From Paractinoplanes maris (GTDB lineage Bacteria; Actinomycetota; Actinomycetes; Mycobacteriales; Micromonosporaceae), in contig NZ_JALPVL010000005.1 of the NCBI RefSeq assembly GCF_023544465.1, positions 62,001 through 126,000 of the forward strand: a stretch of 64,000 nucleotides of DNA, given 5' to 3'. The notes below the pieces were generated by a model. That model saw nothing but the letters and a program-made list of their open reading frames with translations, was not told the origin of the DNA and did no database searches. Position numbers and translations under genes: made by a program. Shown here piece after piece: positions 39,591 to 47,305 of this stretch. Position 1 is the first letter of the stretch. Each line of letters opens with the position of its first letter.

Positions 39591-40345
39591 CCGGCCGGTC
39601 CAGCCGGACGCCGTCGACCGTGGTGTCGACCATCTCGTTGTAGAAGGCGACCAGGTTGGTGATCGCGGCGACGGCCGGGGACGGATACCGGTAGGACCAG
39701 GCCAGGTCGGGATAGGAGCCGGTGGGCGTGCGCACGGTCCAGTAGTCGCCGGTGCGGCCCTTGTAGGGGCAGAGGCTCTCGGTCGCGGTGTGCTCCAGAA
39801 CGTCGAAGTTCACCGCCGTCCGGTCCAGGTAATAGCGGGTCGGCAGGCCGGTCTCGAACAGCAGCACCGGCGAGCGCGACTCGGCCAGCAGCACGCCGTC
39901 CAGCTCGACGCGCACCTGCCGGGTCGAGCGCAGCGCGTCGGTCCGCGTGTACGGGTTGCGCGGGTGCAGGAAGATCTCCTCGTCCTCCTCGTACCACGCG
40001 TCCAGGGCGTCCCACTCGAAGCGGACGAGCCCGGCCAGGCCCGGCAGGTCGCTCTCGGTGTAGACGCGCGCCGCCATCGGCCGGTCGACGTCGCCCACCT
40101 TGAGCCCGATCCGGCGGGTGAGGCCACGGCTCAGCCGGCGCTCGTGCTGCTCGTCGACGATCACGTCGGCCGCGACGTCGTCCAGCGGGATGTAGTAGGC
40201 GGGCGGGATAGTTCGGCACCTCCCACAGATAGACCGCGCGGGTCGTGTCGAGCACGGTCCGTCCGCCGATTGTCGCCCGGACCCGCCGGGGTGACGGTTC
40301 CATCTGGTTGGCCGCGGCGATCATCCGCGGGAAGTCGGTCGTCAT
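39574..40345 (-). pseudogene. Two-domain DUF427 protein, frameshifted by a 4-bp duplication
   Basis: From ATG 40345 (AAGGA upstream) the frame reads M-T-T-D-F-P-R-M and a first DUF427 half ending L-W-E-V-P-N-Y-P. The next expected residues A-Y-Y-I-P-L-D-D-V-A continue only in another frame, which runs on through the second DUF427 domain (P-T-R-Y-Y-L, T-E-S-L-C-P-Y-K-G, Y-W-T-V) to the stop at 39574. The break coincides with the tandem GGCG-GGCG at 40198-40207. Removing one 4-bp unit restores the frame. Either a recent pseudogene, a slippage switch or a sequencing error. The upstream DUF998 stop overlaps its ATG. Confidence 0.8.
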
Positions 40346-40992
40346 GTGTCCTTCGTAGCGCGCTTCCCCCGGCCGATGCTCTCCGGTTCCGCGTGTTTCG
40401 AGGCTGGGGTGAGGGCGGTGACGACGCCGCTGCCGACGAGCCAGCTGACGGCGACCACGAGGGCGAGCCGCTCGACCGTCGCGCCGAAGTCGCTGCGGCC
40501 GACGAAGAGCATGGTCAGGCCGAGGGCGGCACCGAGGGGCACGATCAGCACGACGCCCGCGGCGGCCAGCCGGGTCATCGCCGGGCGTGGGTGGGCCAGG
40601 AAGACCGCGGCCATCGCACCGGCCAGCACGATCATGCCGGCGACGCTGGCCGAGGCGTGGATGATGTCGGCCGCCGTGGCCGGCTCGTAGGGGGGCAGGG
40701 GGCAGGTGTCGCTGCAGGCGACCAGGCCCGACGTGGCCGCCAGCACCGCCGAGACCAGCAGGCACACGCTGACCAGCCGCAGGTCGCGCAGAGCCCAGCC
40801 GAGCAGGGCCACGCCCGCCGCGAGCAAGACCAGACCGCTGCGGTACGGGATCGCGTAGGGCTGACCGGCCGTGCCGGCCTCACTGACATACCCGTCCCAC
40901 CAGGAGCCGGCCGGCGCGACCAGCGCCACCAGCATGACCACGGCACCGGCGGTCACCGCGGCCGAACCGGCGATCGCCGCAGTTCTCGTCAC
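40342..40992 (-). CDS. DUF998 membrane protein
   Basis: 216 residues with six hydrophobic helices. The loop W-D-G-Y-V-S-E-A-G after the first helix is characteristic of the DUF998 family (multi-pass membrane proteins of unknown role). A C-x-x-x-C pair (A-C-S-D-T-C) is on an external loop. Start ATG 40992; the stop overlaps the DUF427 ATG (ATGA), so the two are translationally coupled. Divergent from an SDR gene, 29 bp apart. Confidence 0.8.
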   Translation of the reverse strand: MTRTAAIAGSAAVTAGAVVMLVALVAPAGSWWDGYVSEAGTAGQPYAIPYRSGLVLLAAGVALLGWALRDLRLVSVCLLVSAVLAATSGLVACSDTCPLPPYEPATAADIIHASASVAGMIVLAGAMAAVFLAHPRPAMTRLAAAGVVLIVPLGAALGLTMLFVGRSDFGATVERLALVVAVSWLVGSGVVTALTPASKHAEPESIGRGKRATKDT

Positions 40993-41021
40993 GCTCCCAT
41001 CATGATCGATAGGGTCGGGGA

Positions 41022-41867
41022 ATGCCTCGGACCGTGGTCGTGACCGGCGCCAGCTCCGGAATAGGCCGGGCCGCGGCGGTGGCCCTGGCCCGGGGCGGCG
41101 ACGAGGTGATCCTGCTGGGCCGCGACCCGCGGCGGCTGGCCGGCGCGGTCGAGGCGGTGCGGGAGGCGGCCGGCCGGACGCCGGCCGCCCATCAGGCCGA
41201 TTTCGCCGTCCTGGACGACGTGCGCTCGGCCGGCGAGCGGATCGCCGCCGAGCATGAGCGCATCCACGTGCTGGTCAACAACGCGGGCCTGCTGACCGCC
41301 GTCCGCCCGCTGACGGCCGACGGCTTCGACCCGACGATGCAGATCAACCACCTGGCCGGATTTCTGCTCACCCACCTGTTGCTGCCCCGGCTGCGCGCCG
41401 CGGCGACCCCGGCGGCCCCGGCGGCCCCGGCCCGGATCGTCACGACCAGCTCGGCCGCCGAGGCGTGGGGCGCGCTGGACCCGGACCGCCCCGGCCGTCG
41501 GCAGTACTCACGCTGGCTGGCCTACGGCGCGAGCAAACAGGCCAACATCCTGTTCACCGTCGAAGCGGCCCGCCGCTGGGCACCCACCGGTGTCATCCCG
41601 GCCTGCTACTTCCCGGGCCTCATCCGCAGCGGTTTCGGCCGATCGAGCCCCTCGTTCAGCGCCGCCCGGCTGGCCCCCGGCCTCTTCCGAACCCCCGAGG
41701 AGGGCGCCGACACCCTGCTCTGGCTGGCCACCAGCCCGACGCCCCCGCACCCCGGCGGCTATTACGCCTGGCGTGCCCCCTTCCGCGCCACCCCGCGCTC
41801 GACCAGCCCGTCCCGAGCCGCGCGCCTGTGGCAGTCAAGCCTCACCGCGGTCGGTCTGCCGGCCTGA
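41022..41867 (+). CDS. SDR-family oxidoreductase (retinol-dehydrogenase-like)
   Basis: 281 residues. Cofactor motif T-G-A-S-S-G-I-G, N-N-A-G, an active-site Ser in T-T-S-S-A-A and Y-G-A-S-K for the Tyr/Lys pair. C-terminal P-G-L-I-R-S-G-F resembles the partial SDR at the window start. The length and insert around the active site fit the WWOX/retinol-dehydrogenase-like subgroup. Substrate unknown. Its 3' end overlaps the convergent truncated hydrolase gene by 33 bp. Confidence 0.88.
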   Translation: MPRTVVVTGASSGIGRAAAVALARGGDEVILLGRDPRRLAGAVEAVREAAGRTPAAHQADFAVLDDVRSAGERIAAEHERIHVLVNNAGLLTAVRPLTADGFDPTMQINHLAGFLLTHLLLPRLRAAATPAAPAAPARIVTTSSAAEAWGALDPDRPGRRQYSRWLAYGASKQANILFTVEAARRWAPTGVIPACYFPGLIRSGFGRSSPSFSAARLAPGLFRTPEEGADTLLWLATSPTPPHPGGYYAWRAPFRATPRSTSPSRAARLWQSSLTAVGLPA

Positions 41868-42278
41868 GGTGACGGCGGAGGACTCTCCCGGCCCGAGGTG
41901 ACGGCGGAAGAAGAGGACGGCGCTGTCGGCCTCGTGCCGGGGCAGCCCGCCGTGGCGGCCGGGATTGGCGTGCAGCGTCTTGTCGGCGGAGGCGAACGTC
42001 TCGAACAGCGCCAGGCCGGACGACCGCGGCACGAGCTCGTCGTCCCACTGCAGGGCGAACTCGATCGGCGCGGTGATGCGAGCGGCCGTCCCGGCCCGGT
42101 TGTCGCGCAACCCGATCAGCCCCAGAACGCCGGCCGTGAGACGGTCGTCGTCGGCCATCAGGGCCAGACCGATCGCCGCCCCCATCGACATGCCCCAGAA
42201 GCCGGCGGGCCCGGCCGGTGCCAGCAGTGAGCCCGGGATCGTGTCGTCGCGAAGGAAGTGTTGCTCGGAGAAAGTCAT
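41835..42278 (-). pseudogene. Alpha/beta hydrolase with large internal in-frame deletion
   Basis: About 147 codons from ATG 42278 (GAAGGG upstream). The first residues (M-T-F-S-E-Q-H-F-L-R-D-D-T-I-P-G) are the start of a dienelactone-hydrolase-like protein, and then the sequence jumps directly to the nucleophile elbow G-M-S-M-G, so the roughly 90 residues holding strands with the oxyanion H-G motif are missing. The rest, including the D-D-E acid region and R-H-G-G-L-P-R-H, follows in frame. Probably non-functional, although the reading frame is open. Confidence 0.6.
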
Positions 42279-42436
42279 GACGTGCCCTTCGGTATGCCGC
42301 AAGGGGCACCCCGGGGACCGTACGTCAGCTCAGCGACGCCACCCCGGGAGCACCCGACCATCCAGTGCGTTGATCGGTCTCACCTCCTCGGGTAGCAGCA
42401 GCCGCCGAACGGTAGCAGACCGCCTAAGCTCCGGAC

Positions 42437-42748
42437 ATGATTGCGCGAATGTGGCGGGGCCGGGTGCGGACCGAGCGGACGGACGACTACGTCGCCTACA
42501 TCGAGCGGACCGGGCTGGCGGGTTACCGCGAGACGCCGGGCAACCGCGGGGCCGAGATGTGGGTGCGCGACCTCGGCGACGGACGCACCGAGGTGACGAC
42601 GGTGAGCTGGTGGGATTCGCTCGACGACATCCGCGGCTTCGCCGGTGAGGACATCGAGCGGGCCGTCTTCTACCCCGAGGACGACGAGTATCTGGTCGAC
42701 CGCGAGACCACAGTGACTCATCACGAGGTGGTCCGCCGCCTCGGCTGA
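42437..42748 (+). CDS. Small dimeric alpha/beta-barrel (ABM-like) protein
   Basis: 103 residues. M-I-A-R-M-W-R-G-R-V at the N-terminus and T-T-V-S-W-W-D-S-L-D-D-I-R-G-F-A-G are typical of antibiotic-biosynthesis-monooxygenase/DUF4937-like ferredoxin-fold proteins, often tagged by W-x-D-x-x-x-x-x-F-A-G. Cytosolic; some members are cofactor-free monooxygenases, others only bind small molecules. ATG 42437 is used. No clear operon partner. Confidence 0.75.
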   Translation: MIARMWRGRVRTERTDDYVAYIERTGLAGYRETPGNRGAEMWVRDLGDGRTEVTTVSWWDSLDDIRGFAGEDIERAVFYPEDDEYLVDRETTVTHHEVVRRLG

Positions 42749-42798
42749 GACGAATTTCCGCCTGATGTTCGATTCTTTCAGGCTGCGGTTCAACTATT

Positions 42799-42814
42799 GC
42801 GTTCGTGTGAACGC
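42799..42814. promoter_or_regulatory. Palindrome before the GH99-like gene
   Basis: GCGTTC-GTGT-GAACGC, perfect 6-bp arms, 58 bp before the GTG at 42872. Possible operator; regulator unknown. Confidence 0.35.
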
Positions 42815-42871
42815 GGCTGTCACGATGACCGTCGATCCGTTCCCCACTCCCCCGGATCGACTGGAGTCCCC

Positions 42872-44536
42872 GTGCCCGTCACCCGACGCACCCTTCTGTC
42901 CACAGCGGCCGCCGGCTCGGCCGCCGCCCTGCTCACCGATCTCTCCCCGGCCCGCGCCGCCTCTCCCCCGGGCGACGTCGTCGGCAAGATCTCCGTCGGC
43001 TACCAGGGCTGGTTCTCCTGCCCCGGCGACGGCGCCCCGATCGGCGGCTGGTGGCACTGGAGCCGCGACCGCTTCCAGCCGCCGTCGCCCGGCAACACGA
43101 CGATCGTGTCCTGGCCCGACATGCGCGACTTCACCCACGCCTACCCGACGGCGTACCCGAATCTGGGCGACGGCCGACCGGCGACGCTGTTCTCCTCGTA
43201 CGACCAGCAGACCGTCGACACACACTTCCAGTGGATGCGCACCTACGGCATCGACACCGCGGCGCTGCAACGCTTCAACCCGATGGGCGACGAGGGCCCC
43301 ACCCGCGACGCCATGACCGTCAAGGTGCGCAACGCGGCCGAGGCCACGGGTCGCAAGTTCTACATCATGTACGACGTCACGGGCTGGACGTCGATGCAGA
43401 GCGAGCTCAAGGCCGACTGGACGGCGAAGATGGCGGCGCACACGTCGTCGCCGGCCTACGCGCGGCAGAACGGCAAGCCGGTCGTCTGCCTCTGGGGCTT
43501 CGGCTTCGCCGACGACGGCCGCCCGTTCGCCCCGGCCGCCTGCCTCGAGGTCGTCAACTGGTTCAAGGCGCGCGGTTGCTACGTGATCGGTGGCGTGCCC
43601 ACCTACTGGCGCGAGGGCAAGAACGACAGTCGCACCGGTTTCGCCGACGTCTACCACGCGTTCGACATGATCTCGCCGTGGATGGTCGGCCGCACCGGCA
43701 CGCTCGACGGGCTCGACTGGTTCCTGTCTAATGTGAACACCGCCGACCAGGCCGACTGCAACGCCCGCGGCATCGACTACCAGCCCTGCGTCCTGCCCGG
43801 CGACCTCTCCACGGGCGCCCGCCGCCACGGCGACTTCTACTGGCGCAGCCTCTACAACATGATCAAGGTGGGCGCCCAGGGTCTGTACGTGTCGATGTTC
43901 GACGAGTTCAACGAGGGCAACCAGATCGCCAAGACCGCCGAGACGGCCGCCTCCGTCCCGGCCGGCACCGGCATCCGCCCGCTCGACGAGGACGGCACCT
44001 TCTGCTCGTCCGACTACTACCTCCGTCTCACCCAGGACGGCGGCCGCATGCTGAAGGGGCAGCTGGCGCTGACCGCCGTGCGCCCGACCCCGCCCGTCAC
44101 CGGCACGACTCCGCCGCAACCCACCGGCGACCTGGCCCGCGGAAAGCCGGCCTCGGCGAGCGGCCAGACGCAGACGTACGCCCCGGGCAACGCCGTCGAC
44201 GGTGACGCCGGAACCTATTGGGAGAGCACGAACCACGCCTTCCCACAGTGGATCCAGGTCGATCTCGGTGCCACCCGGACGGTCGGCCGGTGTGTGCTGA
44301 AGCTCCCCGGCGGCTGGGGCGCACGATCCCAGACACTGGCGATCTCGACCAGTACGGACGGCTCGTCGTTCAGCACGTGGTCGGCCGCCACGGCCCGCGT
44401 CTTCGATCCGGCCAACGGCAACACGGTGACCGTCACCGGCGCGGCCGCCCAGGCCCGATACGTACGGGTGACCTTCACCGCCAACACCGGCTGGCCCGCC
44501 GGTCAGCTGTCGTCCTGCGAGGTCTACACCACGTAA
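42872..44536 (+). CDS. Secreted glycoside hydrolase (GH71/GH99-like) with C-terminal F5/8 type C domain
   Basis: 554 residues from GTG 42872, GGAG 5 nt upstream. Upstream in-frame TTG 42797 is not needed. The N-terminus has a twin-arginine signal (T-R-R-T-L-L-S) with cleavage near A-R-A-A. The catalytic part begins K-I-S-V-G-Y-Q-G-W-F-S-C-P-G-D-G and W-P-D-M-R-D-F, signatures of the bacterial xylosidase/arabinosidase or GH99-like group; F-D-E-F-N-E-G-N-Q is the probable acidic active-site end. Residues about 415-554 are a discoidin (CBM32-like) carbohydrate-binding module with N-A-V-D-G-D-A-G-T-Y-W-E-S. Extracellular polysaccharide degradation is likely. A terminator follows. Confidence 0.82.
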   Translation: MPVTRRTLLSTAAAGSAAALLTDLSPARAASPPGDVVGKISVGYQGWFSCPGDGAPIGGWWHWSRDRFQPPSPGNTTIVSWPDMRDFTHAYPTAYPNLGDGRPATLFSSYDQQTVDTHFQWMRTYGIDTAALQRFNPMGDEGPTRDAMTVKVRNAAEATGRKFYIMYDVTGWTSMQSELKADWTAKMAAHTSSPAYARQNGKPVVCLWGFGFADDGRPFAPAACLEVVNWFKARGCYVIGGVPTYWREGKNDSRTGFADVYHAFDMISPWMVGRTGTLDGLDWFLSNVNTADQADCNARGIDYQPCVLPGDLSTGARRHGDFYWRSLYNMIKVGAQGLYVSMFDEFNEGNQIAKTAETAASVPAGTGIRPLDEDGTFCSSDYYLRLTQDGGRMLKGQLALTAVRPTPPVTGTTPPQPTGDLARGKPASASGQTQTYAPGNAVDGDAGTYWESTNHAFPQWIQVDLGATRTVGRCVLKLPGGWGARSQTLAISTSTDGSSFSTWSAATARVFDPANGNTVTVTGAAAQARYVRVTFTANTGWPAGQLSSCEVYTT

Positions 44537-44553
44537 GCACCCTCGTCGGCGGG

Positions 44554-44583
44554 CGGGCCGGCAGCTCCCACACTGCCGGCCCG
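44554..44583. terminator. Terminator between convergent genes
   Basis: Perfect 11-bp stem CGGGCCGGCAG / CTGCCGGCCCG (arms 44554-44564 and 44573-44583) in the 51-bp gap. It can act on both strands. Confidence 0.8.
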
Positions 44584-44587
44584 TCAT

Positions 44588-45586
44588 TCACGTGCGGTGC
44601 CGGGTGAGTCGCAGGCCGGTCAGCTCGCCCGCTTCGACGCCACCCACCAGCTCCGAGGCGATGAGCCGCCCGGCTTTCGGCGCCAGCGTGACACCGGAAT
44701 GCATGACGGCGACGTAGGCACCCTCGGCCTCGGGGACGGGACCGATCAGCGGCAGGCCGTCGGCCGGCATGGGGCGCTGTCCGACCCGTACGCCGAGCAG
44801 CCGCACCTCCCGGCAGCCGAAAGTGGCGATGATGCGCCGCAGCGTCTCCTCGCCCACCTGCCGCAGATCGGCGCCGGTCCAGGCGGCGGCGACCAGCAAC
44901 TCCCCATCGGCGGCCTCGCGCACCTCCAGTTCGGGCGAGACGAAGATGGTGCGGACCAGTCCCGGCGGCGCGGCGAAGCGCATGAGCAGGGCCGGTGACG
45001 GCGCCACGGGCAGGTCGAACCCCAGCGGGCGGCACAGTGCGGCCGCGTCCACGCCGGCCGCCACGACCACTATGTCCGCCTCCACATCACCGGCGGCGCA
45101 ATGCACACCGACGACTCGCCCACCTCGCACCGTCAGCGCGCTGACGGCCGTGCCGGCCATCACCCGGGCCCCGTGGGACTGGGCCGCGCGCACCAGAGCC
45201 CGCGTCACCGCGACCGGGTCCACGGCTCCGTGGTCCTCGAGGAAGAGCGCCCGGCCGGGCGGCCGCCGCAGATGCGGTTCGAGCCGGGCGGCCACGTCGT
45301 CCGGAGGATGCTCGTCGCCGCACAACAGTGCGCCGCGCCACTGCACCCGGACGCCGGGCACGTCGGACTCCCACCGCCGCCAGTCCCGCAAACCGTGCCG
45401 TCGCAAGGCCGCGCTCGCATCCGGGACGTCCTCGGCGCGCGGTTCCCCGATCCAGGCGAACGAGTCCGCGGTGACCCCTCACCCGGGTTGCGCCTTGTCG
45501 ATCAGCACAACGTCACCGGAGGCCCGGGCCACTTCGTAGGCCACCGCCGCCCCGACGATGCCCGCACCCACCACCACGATTCGCAC
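44588..45586 (-). pseudogene. DAO-type FAD-dependent amino-acid oxidase, interrupted by one in-frame TGA
   Basis: From GTG 45586 (GGGAGG 7 nt upstream) the frame encodes the FAD motif V-V-V-G-A-G-I-V-G-A-A-V-A-Y-E-V-A and L-I-D-K-A-Q-P-G. A TGA at 45479-45481 follows, and the same frame continues G-V-T-A-D-S-F-A-W-I-G through the whole catalytic domain to G-L-P-L-I-G-P-V-P and H-S-G-V-T-L-A-P at the C-terminus. Family members usually have Arg or Ser at the interrupted position, so a single CGA to TGA change explains it. No frameshift is present. It is either a very recent pseudogene or a sequencing error. Intact members are glycine/D-amino acid oxidase-like. Confidence 0.85.
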
Positions 45587-45701
45587 GATCGAACCTCCCG
45601 TCCCGGTCAGCGTGGCACGGCGGCGAACATTGCCGGCCCGGGGAGGGAACCCCTCGGCCGGTCGATGCCTTTGGATGGGCAGGGACGACGGGGGGTGGAC
45701 G

Positions 45702-46781
45702 ATGACGCAACGGATCAGGGACCTGCTCGACGAGGCGGTGTCCGGGATCGAGCCGGGCACCCGTGACCCGGTCGGGGCGGTGGTGCGCCGGGGTCGATCG
45801 CGACGGCGACGGACGGTGCTGGCCGGCGCCCTCGCCGTCCTGGCCGTGCTGGGCGGCGGCGGCCTGGCGGCCCGGCAGCTGAGGCCGGATCCGCCACCCC
45901 GGCTGGCCGACACCGAGCGCGCGCTGCCACGGCCTCACGTGGTGGACGGCGTCGTGGTGGTGGGGGCGCTGCGGTTGCCCGTCCCGGCCGGCTGGCGGGC
46001 GGAGGCGGCCCGACCGGGCAAGCCGTGCCGCGATCCGGCCACCACGATCCTTTTTGTCCGGGCCGACGGCAAAGGCTGCACGACGGCGGCCATCCTGATC
46101 GCCGTCGGGCCCGATCGGGACTTCCCGCCGGCGTACGGGGTGGCCTTCGAGCAGTCCGACGGCGGGCAGATGCTGCTGTCGGCGCCCATCGCGTTCACGC
46201 TGCCCGGCGGGGAGCCGGCGTGGTTGTCCGAGCGGCTCGACAGCGACATGATGGCCCCTGGCCGGCCGGAAGGGTATGACTACGCGGAGCACGTCGTGCT
46301 GCCGTGGTCGCTGGTGGCGGTCACGCTCAAGATGGACGGCCCGGCGGCCGGCCGGATCATCAGCACGATGCGCTCGGAGCCGGTCGAGGGCGGCCGCCTG
46401 GCGCTGCCGTCGAACGTCACCACCGCGGAGCTGACGGCGCCGGACACGGCCGGGCAGATCTCCCGGGAGAGACACGGCGAGATCACCGATCGGAAGAAGG
46501 TCGCCGAAATCGTCCGGCTGTTGGGCCGGCAGAAGACCGTGGCCGACACCCAGGCCTGTGCCCGCCCTGATCAGGACGCTCTGCGGGTGGAGCTGCGCCC
46601 GCCCGCCCGCGTGGTGGAGCTGCCGGCCAAGGGTCCGTTGCCGCGGGCCACTTCTGGGATCACGGTGGTCATCTCGCTCGGCGACTCGTGCCAGGAGGCG
46701 GTGTCGTCGGCCGGTGGCCGGGTGCGCTTCGACGGCGACGCGGTGGCCGAGCTCGAGAAGCTGTTCGGGATCGACGGATGA
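45702..46781 (+). CDS. Hypothetical single-pass membrane protein coupled to ECF sigma factor
   Basis: 359 residues from ATG 45702 (GGGGGG 8 nt upstream). Cytosolic N-terminus of about 35 residues (R-D-L-L-D-E-A-V-S-G-I, then R-R-G-R-S-R-R-R-R), one membrane helix (about 37-56) and a large outer domain with four cysteines. The N-terminal part resembles short anti-sigma-like cytosolic segments of SigE-family operons but has no H-x-x-x-C-x-x-C zinc motif. The stop overlaps the sigma factor ATG (ATGA). It probably regulates the sigma factor or is regulated by it; this is inference from coupling. Confidence 0.7.
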   Translation: MTQRIRDLLDEAVSGIEPGTRDPVGAVVRRGRSRRRRTVLAGALAVLAVLGGGGLAARQLRPDPPPRLADTERALPRPHVVDGVVVVGALRLPVPAGWRAEAARPGKPCRDPATTILFVRADGKGCTTAAILIAVGPDRDFPPAYGVAFEQSDGGQMLLSAPIAFTLPGGEPAWLSERLDSDMMAPGRPEGYDYAEHVVLPWSLVAVTLKMDGPAAGRIISTMRSEPVEGGRLALPSNVTTAELTAPDTAGQISRERHGEITDRKKVAEIVRLLGRQKTVADTQACARPDQDALRVELRPPARVVELPAKGPLPRATSGITVVISLGDSCQEAVSSAGGRVRFDGDAVAELEKLFGIDG

Positions 46782-47305
46782 GCGGGGACGCCACACCGGC
46801 CGGGTTCGCCGAGTTCGTGACCGCGCGCTACCCGGCGCTGGTGCGCTACGGCACCCTGCTGACCGGCGACCGCGGGCACGGCGAGGACCTCACGCAGGAC
46901 GCGCTGGTCAAGACCTATCGGGGGTGGCGGCGGCTGCGGTTCTCGGACGACGGCGATCCGGAGGCGTACACCCGGCAGGTGATGGCCCGGGCCGCCTGGC
47001 GGGCGAGCAGGCGGTTGTGGCATCGCGAGATCCCGGCGGCCGCACCGCCCGACCGGGCCGCGGCCGGGGACCCGTACGAGAGCCGCGACACTGCCGAGGT
47101 GGTGCTCGCGGCCCTGCGGGAGCTGCCGGCCGGACAGCGGGTCGTGCTGGTGCTGCGGTTCTGGGCCGGGCTGACCGAGCAGGAGATCGCCACTCAGCTG
47201 GGCTGCTCGGCGGGCACGGTGAAGAGCCGGGCCAGCCGGGCGATCGGGACGCTGCGCCGCACGGCCGGGCTGACCGACGCGTTCACGCTGAGCGAGACGG
47301 GCTGA
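46778..47305 (+). CDS. SigE-family ECF RNA polymerase sigma factor
   Basis: 175 residues. Region 2 reads Y-G-T-L-L-T-G-D-R-G-H-G-E-D-L-T-Q-D-A-L-V-K-T-Y-R-G-W-R-R, and region 4 L-P-A-G-Q-R-V-V-L-V-L-R-F-W-A-G-L-T-E-Q-E-I-A with G-T-V-K-S-R-A-S-R-A. This is the short actinobacterial SigE-type ECF group (no region 1 or 3). Translationally coupled to the preceding membrane protein gene, the reverse of the usual order in which the sigma gene comes first. Its 3' end overlaps the convergent GH42 gene by 23 bp. Confidence 0.9.
   Translation: MSGDATPAGFAEFVTARYPALVRYGTLLTGDRGHGEDLTQDALVKTYRGWRRLRFSDDGDPEAYTRQVMARAAWRASRRLWHREIPAAAPPDRAAAGDPYESRDTAEVVLAALRELPAGQRVVLVLRFWAGLTEQEIATQLGCSAGTVKSRASRAIGTLRRTAGLTDAFTLSETG

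Noticed and set aside
45479-45481. Selenocysteine or programmed readthrough at the TGA
   Set aside because: The position is not a catalytic Cys in the family and no hairpin of SECIS type was recognised after the codon.
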